Shown piece after piece: positions 9,941-22,099 of a stretch of 64,000 nucleotides of DNA (position 1 is its first letter; each line of letters starts with the position of its first letter). The notes under the pieces were generated by a model, which worked only from the letters and a program-made list of their open reading frames with translations, did no database searches and had not been told where the DNA came from. Source of the DNA: Bradyrhizobium sp. MOS002 (GTDB lineage: Bacteria > Pseudomonadota > Alphaproteobacteria > Rhizobiales > Xanthobacteraceae); assembly GCF_003020115.1 (NCBI RefSeq), contig NZ_PYFX01000005.1, positions 124,001-188,000 of the forward strand, given 5' to 3'. Position numbers and translations under genes: made by a program.

Positions 9941-10014
9941 AAAAACCATGGCAGGATCGCAGGACGCTGATCGCCCGCTTCGATCAACGTCCCGCAATCT
10001 TGCGCATGGTTTTT
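9941..10014 (+). promoter_or_regulatory. Long stem-loop in the pnp 5' leader
   Basis: A 32-nt left arm (9941-9972) pairs with 9982-10014 around a 9-nt loop, with 28 Watson-Crick pairs, one G-U, three mismatches and one bulged base. The helix ends 47 bp before the pnp start. In E. coli a comparable double-stranded leader is cut by RNase III and then used by polynucleotide phosphorylase to repress its own mRNA. The same autocontrol is inferred here from position and shape. The T-run at the end (10010 on) could also make it a strong terminator for transcripts from rpsO. Confidence 0.6.
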
Positions 10015-10061
10015 GTTTTTCGACCCGTCCTTCTTTCGAGAACCCATGAAAGAAGACCTCT

Positions 10062-12218
<2,157 letters not shown>

Positions 12219-12242
12219 ATCTCGCTTCCTGCCAGAAACACG

Positions 12243-12269
12243 AAGGGCGGCCTCACGGCCGCCCTTTTT
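12243..12269 (+). terminator. Rho-independent terminator after pnp
   Basis: The stem AAGGGCGGCC and GGCCGCCCTT around loop TCAC is followed by further T residues (12265-12269). It starts 25 bp after the pnp stop and ends the translation and RNA-decay operon. Confidence 0.9.
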
Positions 12270-12432
12270 GTTTATGCGCCCTTATTGCTTGCGCGCCTCG
12301 GCAATGTGCGATTCCGCCGCAGCGTCAGAATGCCTTTGGCTGAAACCGGCAATGCGCCTTGACCCGTAACTGAGCGCACTTGCCCACGCCGCATCTCACC
12401 GGCGTCTACCCCCTGAAGCGAAGGAAGTTTAA

Positions 12433-13164
12433 ATGTCACCGATCTCCAGGCGCCATCTCATGCTGGCCGCCACCGGCATTGCGGCGGTCGCCGCCGCCCC
12501 GCGTGTGTTCGCTCAAGCCGCGTCACCGGCCGCCGCAGGTCCCTTCATGCTGCCGCCGTTGACCTATCCGATCGCGGCGCTCGAACCGCATATTGACGCG
12601 AAGACCATGGAGATTCATCACGACCGGCATCACCAGGCCTTCATCACCAACCTCAACAATTTCGCCAAGGATAATCCAGGGATTGCCGACAAGCCGATCG
12701 GCGACGTTCTCGGCAATCTCGCCGCGGTGCCCGAATCGATCCGCACCGGCGTACGCAACAACATGGGCGGCCACGCCAACCACACGATGTTCTGGCAGAT
12801 CATGGGACCGAACGGAGGCAAGCCGGAAGGCGAAGTGCTGGCCGCAATCGACCGCGATCTTGGCGGCATGGAGAAATTCCAGACCGACTTCAACGCTGCC
12901 GGCGGACGGGTGTTCGGCTCGGGCTGGGTGTTCGTCACCGTCGACAAGGAGGGAAAGCTGGCGATCGAGACGCGCCCGAACCAGGACAATCCCATCATTG
13001 ACGGCAAGCGCGCTTTGCTCGGCAATGATGTCTGGGAGCACGCTTATTATCTGAACTATCAAAACCGCCGCGCCGACTACCTCAAGGCCTGGTGGAACAC
13101 AGTGAGCTGGAGCAAGGTCAGCGAACGTTACGCCGCGGCGAAGGCCGGCACGCTTGGGGTGTAG
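12433..13164 (+). CDS. Superoxide dismutase (Fe/Mn family), Tat-exported
   Basis: This enzyme dismutates superoxide to oxygen and hydrogen peroxide. Metal ligands by family alignment are H62 (EIHHDRHH), H117 (GGHANHTMFW), D199 and H203 (DVWEHAYY). The GGHANH and QNRRADY segments resemble the Mn type, but metal use cannot be fixed by reading. Unlike most family members it begins with a twin-arginine signal, S-R-R-H-L-M-L at about residues 5-11, a hydrophobic stretch and a likely cut after VFAQA near residue 29. It should therefore act folded in the periplasm. It is convergent with katG across a shared terminator. Confidence 0.92.
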   Translation: MSPISRRHLMLAATGIAAVAAAPRVFAQAASPAAAGPFMLPPLTYPIAALEPHIDAKTMEIHHDRHHQAFITNLNNFAKDNPGIADKPIGDVLGNLAAVPESIRTGVRNNMGGHANHTMFWQIMGPNGGKPEGEVLAAIDRDLGGMEKFQTDFNAAGGRVFGSGWVFVTVDKEGKLAIETRPNQDNPIIDGKRALLGNDVWEHAYYLNYQNRRADYLKAWWNTVSWSKVSERYAAAKAGTLGV

Positions 13165-13185
13165 ACGCCGCAAGTTCGACCAAAA

Positions 13186-13211
13186 AAAGGGCGGCTTCTC
13201 AGCCGCCCTTT
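13186..13211. terminator. Bidirectional terminator between sod and katG
   Basis: A perfect 11-bp stem, AAAGGGCGGCT and AGCCGCCCTTT, with loop TCTC lies between the convergent sod and katG genes. The A-run on one side and T-run on the other serve both directions. Confidence 0.9.
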
Positions 13212-13236
13212 CATTACCGATTGCTGAACTCAGCTA

Positions 13237-15465
<2,229 letters not shown>

Positions 15466-15497
15466 TCACGTTCGATCAGGGGAAGTTGACTTTAATG

Positions 15498-15508
15498 ATC
15501 GCAGCGAT
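15498..15508. promoter_or_regulatory. Possible OxyR/LysR operator in katG-oxyR gap
   Basis: ATCGCAGCGAT is an inverted repeat of five bases around a central A, in the 114-bp gap between the divergent katG and oxyR starts and 11 bp before the oxyR ATG. LysR-type proteins bind such dyads in divergent promoters. The assignment rests on position and symmetry only. Confidence 0.35.
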
Positions 15509-15519
15509 AAGATTTTCTG

Positions 15520-16446
15520 ATGCTAAACCTCACGCTGCGCCAGCTCCGGTATTTCGACGCCTTGGCGCGTCACAGTCATTTCGGCCGCGCGGCTGAGTCC
15601 TGTTCGATCTCGCAGCCTGCCCTGTCGATGCAGATCAAGGAGCTGGAGGAGGCGCTCGGCGGCCTGCTGCTGGAGCGCAGCGCCCGGCAGGTGGCGCTGA
15701 CCCGATTTGGCGAGGAGCTCGCGCAGCGCGTCCGCGACATCTTGCGCTCGGTCGACGAGCTCGGCGATTTCGCCCGCGCCTCGCAGGACCGATTCTCCGG
15801 ACGGCTGCGCATCGGCATGATTCCGACGATCGCGCCCTATCTGCTGCCGACGATCACCAAGAATCTGACGCGCATGCATCCGGAGCTCGACATCCGCGTG
15901 CGCGAGACGATGACGCCGCGGCTGATCCAGGAACTGGTGGAAGGTCGGCTCGATACCGCCATCGTTGCGCTGCCGGTGTCCGAGCCTTCGCTCACCGAGG
16001 TCGCTCTGTTCGAGGAAAAATTCCTGCTGGTGCGACCGAGCGCGGATGAGGGAACGCCGGCACCGTCGCGAGAGATGATGCGCGAGATGCGGCTGCTACT
16101 GCTGGAGGAGGGGCACTGCTTCCGCGATCAGGCGCTGTCATTCTGCAACATGCAATCGGCGCCGCCGCGCGAGATGCTGGATGCCAATTCGCTGTCGACG
16201 CTGGTTCAGATGGTCAGCGCCGGCATCGGCGTCACCTTGATCCCGGAGATGGCCGTGTCGGTGGAGACGCGATCGGCCTCGGTCTCGCTGACGCGCTTCC
16301 GCGACCCGCAGCCGTCGCGCACCATTGGCATGGTCTGGCGCAAGACCAGCCCGCTGGCGCGGCAGCTCCTGCAAATCTCCGAGGTGGTGTGCCTGTCGGC
16401 GGGCAAGGTGCGCGCACGCCCATCCGTGCGCAGCAAGCCGACCTGA
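15520..16446 (+). CDS. oxyR: Hydrogen peroxide-inducible activator OxyR (LysR family)
   Basis: The protein has an N-terminal winged helix-turn-helix (about 1-60, FGRAAESCSISQPALSMQIKELE) and a periplasmic-binding-protein-like effector domain. The two redox cysteines of OxyR are present: C200 in EEGHCFRDQ and C209 in LSFC, nine residues apart as C199 and C208 in E. coli. That separates it from ordinary LysR regulators. It is divergent from katG with a 114-bp shared control region, the classic arrangement of an oxidant sensor with its target. ATG 15520 fits the family start; the 308-residue length is normal. Confidence 0.95.
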   Translation: MLNLTLRQLRYFDALARHSHFGRAAESCSISQPALSMQIKELEEALGGLLLERSARQVALTRFGEELAQRVRDILRSVDELGDFARASQDRFSGRLRIGMIPTIAPYLLPTITKNLTRMHPELDIRVRETMTPRLIQELVEGRLDTAIVALPVSEPSLTEVALFEEKFLLVRPSADEGTPAPSREMMREMRLLLLEEGHCFRDQALSFCNMQSAPPREMLDANSLSTLVQMVSAGIGVTLIPEMAVSVETRSASVSLTRFRDPQPSRTIGMVWRKTSPLARQLLQISEVVCLSAGKVRARPSVRSKPT

Positions 16447-16453
16447 GGCCTCG

Positions 16454-16918
16454 ATGTCGCATCCCATCATCCGCCCGGCCCGCACGGACGAGTACGACGA
16501 GATCGGCCGTGTCTGGATGGAGAGCTGGGTTTCGACCGGGCTCGGCGAGGCGAGCGAATTCCTGCTGGCCAACCTGCGTGCGCGCATCCGGCGCGAGATC
16601 GAGGACGGCTGGAGCCTGTTCGTCGCCGACGACAACGGCACGATCGCCGCAATGCTGGCGCTGCATTTGCCAAAACTCTATCTCGACATGCTGTTCGTCG
16701 CGCCCGCCTATCAGAGCCAATCGCTCGGCCGCCAATTGCTCACCTTCACGCGCACGCAAATGCCGGAAGAGATGTATCTGCGCTGCGTCCGCGAGAACGA
16801 AAAAGCCTGGCGCTGGTACGAGCGCGAAGGCTTTGTGTTCGAGAAGCAAGAGATCGAGCCGTCGAACGGGTTTGTGATGAAGTATTATCGGTGGACGAAA
16901 AAAGGAAACGCGCCATGA
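16454..16918 (+). CDS. GNAT-family N-acetyltransferase
   Basis: A 154-residue acetyl-CoA-dependent acetyltransferase of the GNAT fold. It shows IIRPARTDEYDEIGRVW at the start, the beta4 strand LYLDMLFVAPAYQSQSLGRQLL with the acetyl-CoA-binding Q-S-Q-S-L-G-R loop (the family's Q/R-x-x-G-x-G/A site), and the C-terminal ENEKAWRWYEREGFVFEKQE segment. The substrate cannot be told. It starts eight bases after the oxyR stop and overlaps the next gene by ATGA, so it may be cotranscribed with oxyR. Confidence 0.85.
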   Translation: MSHPIIRPARTDEYDEIGRVWMESWVSTGLGEASEFLLANLRARIRREIEDGWSLFVADDNGTIAAMLALHLPKLYLDMLFVAPAYQSQSLGRQLLTFTRTQMPEEMYLRCVRENEKAWRWYEREGFVFEKQEIEPSNGFVMKYYRWTKKGNAP

Positions 16919-17511
16919 TCAAGCTCTATTGGTCGCCCCGCTCGCGCTCGTTCACGACGCTCTGGCTGATGGAAGAAAGCGGTCTGCCCTATGAGCGCGT
17001 GCTGACCGACATCTCGACCGGCGCGCAGAAGGCGCCGGACTATCTGAAGGTCAATCCGATGGGCAAGGTGCCAGCGCTCAGTGACGGCGATGCCGCACTG
17101 GGCGAAGCGGCAGCGATCTGCGCCTACATCGCCGACCGCTATCCCGAGACCAGACTTGCGCCAGACGTGACCGATCCGCGCCGCGCCCGCTATCTGCAAT
17201 GGCTGTTCTTCTCGCCGGGCTGCATCGAACCCGCCATCATCCAGATCTTCACCAAGATCGAGATCCCGACCTCGACCGCGGCCTGGGGCAGCGCGACGCA
17301 GGTCTTCGACGTGCTGGAAGCCGCACTCGCGAGGGGACCGTGGATCCTCGGGGAGGAGTTTTCAGCCGCCGACATCACGATCGGATCGGGCCTGAACTTT
17401 GCGGTGCGCCAGTTCAAGATGGTGCCGTCGCGCCCGGCCTTCGATGCCTACCTCGCGCGCTGCATGGCGAGGCCGGCGTTCCAGCGTGCGGAGAAGATCG
17501 CGGCGGGGTAG
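16915..17511 (+). CDS. Glutathione S-transferase family protein
   Basis: A 198-residue protein with the thioredoxin-like N-terminal domain (about 1-77: IKLYWSPRSRSFTTLWLMEESGLPYE, then NPMGKVPALSDGD and the glutathione-binding E-A-A-A-I-C segment) and an all-helical C-terminal domain with the GEEFSAADITIGSGL N-capping motif. S8, S10 or S12 could be the glutathione-activating residue. The ATG overlaps the GNAT stop (ATGA), which argues against a longer in-frame start at 16891. It probably belongs to the oxyR-GNAT-GST unit, in keeping with oxidative stress defence. Confidence 0.88.
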   Translation: MIKLYWSPRSRSFTTLWLMEESGLPYERVLTDISTGAQKAPDYLKVNPMGKVPALSDGDAALGEAAAICAYIADRYPETRLAPDVTDPRRARYLQWLFFSPGCIEPAIIQIFTKIEIPTSTAAWGSATQVFDVLEAALARGPWILGEEFSAADITIGSGLNFAVRQFKMVPSRPAFDAYLARCMARPAFQRAEKIAAG

Positions 17512-17559
17512 AGCATGATCCGGAAAAGTGCGAAGCGGTTTTCCGAAAAGATCGTGCTC
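17511..17559. repeat. Dispersed palindromic repeat (GAGCATGATC type)
   Basis: GAGCATGATC at one end and GATCGTGCTC at the other, with inner arms CGGAAAA and TTTTCCG, form an imperfect hairpin. I recognise this sequence type as very common between genes in Bradyrhizobium and relatives. It begins at the last base of the GST stop codon. Confidence 0.7.
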
Positions 17560-17571
17560 AAACCAGAACCA

Positions 17572-17610
17572 AAAGCGCGATGACGATTCGTCCCGGTCTC
17601 ATCGCGCTTT
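17572..17610. terminator. Bidirectional terminator between GST gene and fabI
   Basis: A perfect 12-bp stem, AAAGCGCGATGA and TCATCGCGCTTT, encloses a 15-nt loop between convergent genes. The right arm includes two bases of the fabI stop codon. Confidence 0.75.
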
Positions 17611-18409
17611 AGTCTTCCGTCTTCAAATCGTCAGGCCTCGGCATCAGGACGATGTTGTATCCGGAATCGACATAGTGGATCTCGCCGGTCACGCCGCCGG
17701 ACAGATCCGACAATAGATACAGCGCCGAGCCGCCGAGCTCGTCGAGCGTGACGCCGCGGCGGAGCGGGGAATGCTTCTGCATGAAGGCGAACATCGCGCG
17801 CGCCTCGCCGATACCGGAGCCTGCGAGCGTGCGGATGGGGCCTGCGGAAATCGCGTTGACGCGGATGCCGCGCGGCCCGAAGTCCGAGGCGAGATAGCGC
17901 ACCGAGGCTTCCAGCGCCGCCTTGGCCACGCCCATCACGTTGTAGTTCGGCATCGCGCGCATCGAGGCGCCGAAGGTCAGCGTGATCATGCTGCCGCCAT
18001 CCGTCATCAGCTCTGCGGCGCGTTTTGCCACTTCCGTGAAGGAGAAGCAGGAGATCACCATGGTGCGGGAAAAATTCTCGCGGCTGGTGTCGGCGTAGCG
18101 GCCCTTGAGCTCGTTCTTGTCGGCGAAGCCGATCGCATGGATCACGAAATCCAGCCGGCCCCACTTTTCGCGCAAGGCCGTGAATGTAGCGTCGACGCTG
18201 GCGATGTCCTCGACGTCGCAGGGCAGCACCATGTCGACGCCAAGCTGCTCGGCCAGCGGCTTGACGCGCTTGCCCAGGGCCTCGCCCTGGAAGGTGAAGG
18301 CGAGCTCGGCGCCATGGGCATGCAGCGTCTTCGCCATGCCCCAGGCGATCGAATGATCATTGGCGATGCCCATGATCAGACCGCGCTTGCCTTTCATCAA
18401 ACCTTCCAT
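17609..18409 (-). CDS. fabI: Enoyl-[acyl-carrier-protein] reductase (NADH) FabI
   Basis: FabI catalyses the last reduction of each fatty acid elongation cycle. The 266 residues show the FabI-type nucleotide site GIANDHSIAWGMA (about 14-26) and the catalytic Tyr-x6-Lys as Y156 and K163 in RAMPNYNVMGVAKAALEAS, which separates FabI from ordinary SDR enzymes with Tyr-x3-Lys. M1 gives MEGLMKGKRG; M5 is a possible start. It is the third gene of fabA-fabB-fabI, but a repeat element of about 140 bp separates it from fabB, so it may have its own promoter. Confidence 0.95.
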   Translation of the reverse strand: MEGLMKGKRGLIMGIANDHSIAWGMAKTLHAHGAELAFTFQGEALGKRVKPLAEQLGVDMVLPCDVEDIASVDATFTALREKWGRLDFVIHAIGFADKNELKGRYADTSRENFSRTMVISCFSFTEVAKRAAELMTDGGSMITLTFGASMRAMPNYNVMGVAKAALEASVRYLASDFGPRGIRVNAISAGPIRTLAGSGIGEARAMFAFMQKHSPLRRGVTLDELGGSALYLLSDLSGGVTGEIHYVDSGYNIVLMPRPDDLKTED

Positions 18410-18435
18410 TGCCTCTTTGCTCCCACTATTCCGGG

Positions 18436-18574
18436 GTCATCGCCCGCCTTGTGCGCGCTTGCGCACTGGGGCGGGCGATCCAGTATTCCAGAGACGTTCG
18501 TAATAAATTGAGAAGCCGCGGCGTACTGGATGCCCCGCCCCCCGTGCGCAATTGCGCACTAGGCGGGGCATGAC
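18436..18574. repeat. Composite double-hairpin repeat with palindromic loops, between fabB and fabI
   Basis: Two hairpins (18439-18479 and 18531-18570) flank a 51-bp middle containing CCAGTATTCCAGAGAC and GAGAAGCCGCGGCGTACTGG. The ends are GTCAT and ATGAC. Each loop holds a GTGCGC-type palindrome, at 18451-18466 and 18544-18559. The repeat at 53356-53456 is the same element in the opposite orientation, with short 4-nt loops. A mobile or REP-like origin is inferred. Confidence 0.8.
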
Positions 18575-18586
18575 AGCGTCCCAAGA

Positions 18587-19810
18587 TCACACGTCCAGCC
18601 GGCTGAACACCAGCGTGGCGTTGGTGCCGCCGAAGCCGAAGGAGTTCGACAGCACGGTGCCGATCTTGACGTTGTCGATGCGCTTGCGCACGATCGGCAT
18701 GTCGGCGAACGCGGGGTCGAGTTCCTGAATGTGGGCGCTCTCGCAGATGAAACCATTGTTCATCATCAGCAGCGAATAGATCGCTTCCTGCACGCCGGTT
18801 GCGCCCAGGGAGTGCCCGGTCAGCGCCTTGGTCGCCGAGATCGGCGGGCACTTCTCGCCGCTTCCGAACACCCTGCGGAGCGCGTCGATCTCCGGCGGAT
18901 CGCCGGCCGGCGTCGATGTCGCGTGCGGATTGATGTAGTCGACCTTGGTCTTCACGGTCGACATCGCCATGCGCATACAGCGCTCGGCGCCCTCGCCTGA
19001 TGGTGCGACCATGTCGTAGCCGTCGGACGTCGCGCCGTAGCCGACAATCTCGCCGTAAATGCGCGCGCCACGCGCCTTGGCATGTTCGAGCTCTTCCAGC
19101 ACCAGCACGCCGGCGCCGCCGGCAATCACGAAGCCGTCGCGGTTGACGTCGTAGGGACGCGAGGCTGTGGCGGGCGTGTCGTTGTACTTCGAGGACATCG
19201 CGCCCATGGCGTCGAACAGTACCGACAGTGACCAGTCCAGCTCCTCGCAGCCGCCAGCGAAGATGACGTCCTGCTTGCCGATCTGGATCGTCTCATAGGC
19301 GTTGCCGACGCAATGGTTCGACGTGGCGCAGGCCGACGAGATCGAATAGTTCACTCCCTTGATCTTGAACCAGGTCGCAAGCGTCGCGGAGGCCGTGGAG
19401 GACATCGCCTTCGGCACTGCAAACGGTCCGACGCGCTTCGGTCCCTTGGTGCGGGTGATGTCGGCGGCCTCGACGATGGTGCGCGCGGACGGGCCGCCGG
19501 AGCCCATGATGATGCCGGTGCGAATATTGGAGATGTCGTCAGGCGAGAGACCGGAATCCTGGATCGCCTGTTCCATCGCGACGTGATTCCACGCCGCGCC
19601 CTGACCGAGGAAACGCATGGCGCGGCGGTCGACCACCGTCGAAGGATCGAGCGTCGGCGCACCCTGCACCTGGGAGCGGAAGCCGAGCTCGGCATATTTC
19701 TCAGCCCGCGAAATGCCCGACTTCGCCTCGTGAAGGCTCGCAAGCACTTCCTGGGTGTTGTTTCCGATGGAGGAGACAATGCCCATCCCGGTGACCACAA
19801 CCCGCCTCAT
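18587..19810 (-). CDS. fabB: Beta-ketoacyl-ACP synthase I FabB
   Basis: FabB condenses malonyl-ACP with acyl-ACP and, with FabA, is needed for unsaturated fatty acids. The 407 residues hold the catalytic set C161 ([10 protein letters not shown]), H296 ([11 protein letters not shown]), K328 and H333 (TGHSLGATG), nearly the E. coli FabB numbering. The start [16 protein letters not shown] is canonical. It lies 39 bases after fabA, the usual fabA-fabB pair. Confidence 0.96.
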   Translation of the reverse strand: MRRVVVTGMGIVSSIGNNTQEVLASLHEAKSGISRAEKYAELGFRSQVQGAPTLDPSTVVDRRAMRFLGQGAAWNHVAMEQAIQDSGLSPDDISNIRTGIIMGSGGPSARTIVEAADITRTKGPKRVGPFAVPKAMSSTASATLATWFKIKGVNYSISSACATSNHCVGNAYETIQIGKQDVIFAGGCEELDWSLSVLFDAMGAMSSKYNDTPATASRPYDVNRDGFVIAGGAGVLVLEELEHAKARGARIYGEIVGYGATSDGYDMVAPSGEGAERCMRMAMSTVKTKVDYINPHATSTPAGDPPEIDALRRVFGSGEKCPPISATKALTGHSLGATGVQEAIYSLLMMNNGFICESAHIQELDPAFADMPIVRKRIDNVKIGTVLSNSFGFGGTNATLVFSRLDV

Positions 19811-19849
19811 GACAGCCTCGCCTCAATCGTTGTCTTCGTGGTGATGCGC

Positions 19850-20371
19850 TCAGCCCAGGCTCGTGCCCTGCTTGAACAGGCCGACCTTCAAATCCTTCGC
19901 GCGATAGATAATCTGGTCATCGACCGAAAGCCATCCGTCGGCGATCCCGAGCACCAGCTTTGAACGCATCACGCGCTTGATATCGATGTTGTACACAACC
20001 TTGCGGGCTTCCGGCAGCACCTGACCGCTGAACTTCAGCTCGTTCAGACCAAGCGCGCGACCGCGACCTTCACCGCCGCTCCAGCCCAGATAAAAGCCGA
20101 CCATTTGCCACAGCGCATCGAGCCCGAGGCAGCCGGGCATCACCGGATCGTTCTTGAAGTGGCAACCGAAGAACCAGAGGTCGGGCTTCACGTCGAGCTC
20201 GGCGCGCACCACCCCCTTGCCGAATTCACCGCCGGTCTCGCTGATGTCCGTAATGCGGTCGAACATGAGCATCGGCGGCAGCGGCAATTGCGCATTGCCA
20301 GGGCCGAACATCTCGCCGCGGGCACATGCCAGCAGATCTTCATATTCGTAACCGTTGCGCCTGTTCAGCAT
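19850..20371 (-). CDS. fabA: 3-hydroxydecanoyl-ACP dehydratase/isomerase FabA
   Basis: FabA dehydrates 3-hydroxydecanoyl-ACP and isomerises the trans-2 to the cis-3 double bond, which starts unsaturated fatty acid synthesis. The catalytic pair is H71 ([16 protein letters not shown]) and D85 (LGLDALWQ). The 173-residue protein from [20 protein letters not shown] matches the family length; the open frame continues 52 codons upstream, but that part does not resemble FabA. It heads the fabABI cluster and is divergent from irr, a gene pair also known from B. japonicum. Confidence 0.95.
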   Translation of the reverse strand: MLNRRNGYEYEDLLACARGEMFGPGNAQLPLPPMLMFDRITDISETGGEFGKGVVRAELDVKPDLWFFGCHFKNDPVMPGCLGLDALWQMVGFYLGWSGGEGRGRALGLNELKFSGQVLPEARKVVYNIDIKRVMRSKLVLGIADGWLSVDDQIIYRAKDLKVGLFKQGTSLG

Positions 20372-20443
20372 GCGGAAGCCTTTGTGTTCGAACCCCGATT
20401 GAGCGGCGTTTCCGGCGAAAATGGGCCCCATCCTGTTCGAAAA

Positions 20444-20457
20444 GCAACATCTGTTGC
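20444..20457. promoter_or_regulatory. Inverted repeat upstream of fabA (possible operator)
   Basis: GCAACA and TGTTGC separated by TC form a perfect 6-2-6 dyad, 73 bp before the fabA start in the 355-bp fabA-irr gap. A binding site for a fatty-acid regulator is possible. No regulator is known to me for this sequence. Confidence 0.3.
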
Positions 20458-20624
20458 CATTGTCAGACGAGAATACCGAAGGACCCGGGATGGATAGCAA
20501 GCGGCCCTCAATGCCGGGTCGCGCCAAAATCGGTTAAGCGGAACCGCGGGCTCTCTAACACAGGCCATTTCGGGTAGCAAAGCGCTCTCATGAAGGTAAA
20601 ATGACGGCCCGCCAGGCCGGTTCC

Positions 20625-20647
20625 AGTGGTAATTAGAACCACTCTAG
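20625..20647. promoter_or_regulatory. Overlapping inverted repeats upstream of irr (ICE-like?)
   Basis: AGTGGT (20625-20630) and ACCACT (20638-20643) are separated by seven bases. Overlapping them, TTAGAACCACTCTAG at 20633-20647 is a near-palindrome with a TTAGAA half like the iron control element bound by Irr in rhizobia. Either Irr autocontrol or control of the divergent fabA is possible; this is inference. Confidence 0.35.
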
Positions 20648-20659
20648 TTGCGAGAAACT

Positions 20660-20677
20660 TGCATCTGCATCTATCTC
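20660..20677 (+). promoter_or_regulatory. Probable Fur site of three direct hexamers at irr promoter
   Basis: TGCATC, TGCATC and TATCTC stand in direct tandem, 50 bp before the irr start. Fur of B. japonicum is known to bind three imperfect direct hexamers in the irr promoter rather than a classical Fur box. The match to that description in number, length and position is good, though I cannot compare it with the published sequence base by base. Confidence 0.65.
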
Positions 20678-20726
20678 TCCATATATGTTGCAGGACCACA
20701 GTGTTCACGCGTGCCCGAAGCTGGAA

Positions 20727-21218
20727 ATGAACGAAAATAACGCGCCCCATCGCGACGAAGAGGCCCACGCGGCGGCTCTTATGTCCGGCCGCCAGCCGGC
20801 TTTGACCGGTTGCCCGTGGCACGACGTCAACGAAATGCTCCAGTCCGCGGGACTTCGTCCGACGCGTCAGCGCATGGCGCTCGGCTGGCTCCTGTTCGGC
20901 AAGGGTGCACGTCACCTTACGGCTGAAATGCTCTACGAGGAAGCGACGCTGGCCAAGGTGCCGGTCTCGCTGGCGACCGTCTACAACACGCTGAACCAGC
21001 TCACCGACGCCGGTCTGCTCCGTCAGGTCAGCGTCGACGGCACCAAGACCTATTTCGACACCAACGTCACGACCCACCATCACTACTATCTCGAGAACAG
21101 CCATGAGCTGGTCGACATCGAGGATCCGCATCTGGCGCTGTCCAAGATGCCGGAGGTGCCTGCGGGTTACGAGATCGCTCGCATCGACATGGTCGTGCGG
21201 CTGCGCAAGAAGCGCTGA
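20727..21218 (+). CDS. irr: Iron response regulator Irr (Fur family)
   Basis: Irr controls haem synthesis and iron homeostasis in Bradyrhizobium by binding iron control elements when haem is scarce; haem binding leads to its turnover. The 163 residues from ATG 20727 equal the known B. japonicum length. The haem regulatory motif GCPWHDV has its cysteine at position 29, and the second haem site His-His-His is at 117-119. The Fur-like helix-turn-helix is LRPTRQRMALGWLLFGKGARH...VSLATVYNTLNQLTDAGL. An upstream in-frame ATG at 20685 would add 14 residues and overrun the promoter region, so I rejected it. Confidence 0.96.
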   Translation: MNENNAPHRDEEAHAAALMSGRQPALTGCPWHDVNEMLQSAGLRPTRQRMALGWLLFGKGARHLTAEMLYEEATLAKVPVSLATVYNTLNQLTDAGLLRQVSVDGTKTYFDTNVTTHHHYYLENSHELVDIEDPHLALSKMPEVPAGYEIARIDMVVRLRKKR

Positions 21219-21245
21219 GACCTATCCTGAACTGCTGATTTGATC

Positions 21246-21386
21246 GTCATGGCCGGGCTTGTCCCGGCCATTGCCATTTACACTATCATTCCGGGATGGT
21301 CCGAAGGACCAGACCTCAGGTGCGCAATTGCGCACCGGGGAATCTCGAGATCCCGGGTTTGATGCTGCGCATCGCCCCGGGATGAC
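21246..21386. repeat. Composite intergenic repeat with GTGCGCAATTGCGCAC palindrome
   Basis: It begins GTCATGGCCGGG and ends GGGATGAC. The first hairpin is ATGGCCGGG and CCCGGCCAT (21249-21271). The following part has several CCGGG blocks, and the palindrome lies at 21320-21335. It fills the gap between irr and the convergent SH3 gene and may end both transcripts. Confidence 0.7.
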
Positions 21387-21394
21387 GCTTCGCG

Positions 21395-21928
21395 TCAGTT
21401 CACCTGCTCGTCCGAGTAGACGCCCCAGAGGCGTTCTTGCTGGATCCACCCGTCAAAGCCGTTACCGCTGACGCGGCACCAGCTTGCAGTGCACTTCTTC
21501 ACCTGAGTGACGACGCCGGCCTGGAGCCTGGCCGCAACCGCGCTGTCGGGATCGGCGCGATCGTAGATTGGCGCGAGCTCGTCCTTGTGCTTCATCGTGA
21601 CGACAGCGGTACGGCGGCCCGACAGCAGCGAGTGATAGACCCAGCCCTCCGCACCCTCGGAATCGCGGACCCGGCGCCAGTTCTCGAACTCGGCGGTGAT
21701 TTCGACCGGCAGGCCGGAGCGGGTGTAGACCCAGGCGACGTCATTGTCCTTGGTCGGGCCGGCGCGGACGTTGACGTGATCCGATTTCAGGCTGACGTAG
21801 CGCGGCACCGGGAGGCCGCTGGCCGTCTGGGGTGTGCTGTCCTTTGCCGAATGCCCGGGGCTGACCGAAGCGCTCAACCAGGTGCAAACGAGCGCCATCA
21901 CCGAACAAAAACGCCCCAACGCCATCAA
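21395..21928 (-). CDS. Exported SH3-domain protein
   Basis: A 177-residue protein with a signal peptide (about 1-28: LGRFCSVMALVCTWLSASVSPGHSA) and two bacterial SH3 modules: about 43-103 (YVSLKSDHVNVRAGPTKDNDVAWVY, the N-V-R-x-G-P signature, with GWVYHSLL) and about 110-170 (YDRADPDSAVAARLQAGVV with a matching GWI). Two cysteines in KKCTASWCRVSG could form a disulphide in the periplasm. Such proteins bind cell wall or act as envelope adaptors; the partner is unknown. It is convergent with irr. Confidence 0.82.
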   Translation of the reverse strand: MMALGRFCSVMALVCTWLSASVSPGHSAKDSTPQTASGLPVPRYVSLKSDHVNVRAGPTKDNDVAWVYTRSGLPVEITAEFENWRRVRDSEGAEGWVYHSLLSGRRTAVVTMKHKDELAPIYDRADPDSAVAARLQAGVVTQVKKCTASWCRVSGNGFDGWIQQERLWGVYSDEQVN

Positions 21929-22099
21929 CCCGTCTCCTGTCGAAGGTCCGGCCGAGCCGGGCCCTCACCCCAAATTCCAAAACCAAGCCGCTGTCGCCCC
22001 TGACCCGCCCCACGCGGGTGTTCCCGAGCCCTTTGCCCGTGGTTCTTGTCTTGGCCCGGCCTTCTGCTAGAGAGGACGGGCATCTGAACAACCGGTTTG

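Noticed and set aside
18436..18574. CRISPR array or tRNA-like structure in the fabB-fabI gap
   Set aside because: The repeats are two inverted hairpins without regular spacers, and no cloverleaf or CCA end is present.
20391..20410. GTTCGAACCCC resembling a tRNA T-arm
   Set aside because: No acceptor, D or anticodon stems can be built around it; it lies upstream of the fabA start by chance.
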